In this document: one piece after another, positions 5,714-6,129 of the stretch
Numbering within the stretch: position 1 is the stretch's first letter
How the letters are laid out: each line of letters begins with the position of its first letter
Notes under the pieces: model-generated
Seen by the model: only the letters and a program-made list of their open reading frames with translations
Database searches by the model: none
Told to the model about the DNA's origin: nothing
Source: Pseudomonadota bacterium
GTDB taxonomy: Bacteria; Pseudomonadota; Gammaproteobacteria; Burkholderiales; Burkholderiaceae_C
Length of the DNA stretch: 6,129 nucleotides
NCBI GenBank assembly: GCA_030918015.1
Contig: JAUPTP010000155.1
Span: 1-6,129, forward strand
Direction of reading: 5' to 3'
Program-made: the position numbers and the translations under genes

Positions 5714-6129
<416 letters not shown>

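Overview
The window is compact, GC-rich chromosomal DNA with strong G/C third-position bias. Its gene content and protein sequences point to a beta-proteobacterium, most likely of the order Burkholderiales (Rubrivivax/Leptothrix-like). This assignment rests on recognising the proteins and the nitrogen-PTS cluster hpf-ptsN-hprK, not on a database search. I see no tRNA or rRNA genes, mobile elements, CRISPR arrays or phage genes. This looks like a core, housekeeping part of the chromosome.

Layout from left to right: (1) On the minus strand, the first 240 residues of a CorA-type divalent-cation channel; its membrane part lies beyond the left edge. (2) A 311-bp divergent intergenic region with a candidate hpf promoter and a pyrimidine-rich leader. 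(3) hpf, a short-form ribosome hibernation factor, followed by three consecutive stem-loops, the last probably a terminator. (4) A 300-bp spacer with a doubtful 44-codon ORF and a perfect TATAAT box in front of ptsN. (5) ptsN and hprK, one base apart, with hprK starting at TTG. (6) fur on the minus strand, converging on hprK with only 9 bp between stop codons and a shared hairpin. (7) bamE, divergent from fur, leading a tight plus-strand group bamE-dapB-exbB-exbD; exbD runs off the right edge.

Functionally, hpf/ptsN/hprK form a stress and nutrient-signalling group: ribosome hibernation, the phosphorylatable regulator EIIA-Ntr, and the kinase/phosphorylase that acts on HPr. Fur is the iron-responsive repressor. 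The last group mixes outer-membrane protein assembly (BamE), lysine/diaminopimelate synthesis (DapB) and a proton-motive-force energiser of outer-membrane transport (ExbB/ExbD), all relevant to the cell envelope. ExbB/ExbD usually serve iron uptake, so their closeness to fur is suggestive, but no Fur box is visible.

I found no undescribed system. The points most worth a second look are the non-coding ones: the tandem hairpins after hpf, the small ORF before ptsN, an inverted repeat inside the likely hpf promoter, and the nearly coincident divergent fur/bamE promoters. The non-canonical BamE lipobox and its proline-rich tail are also of interest.
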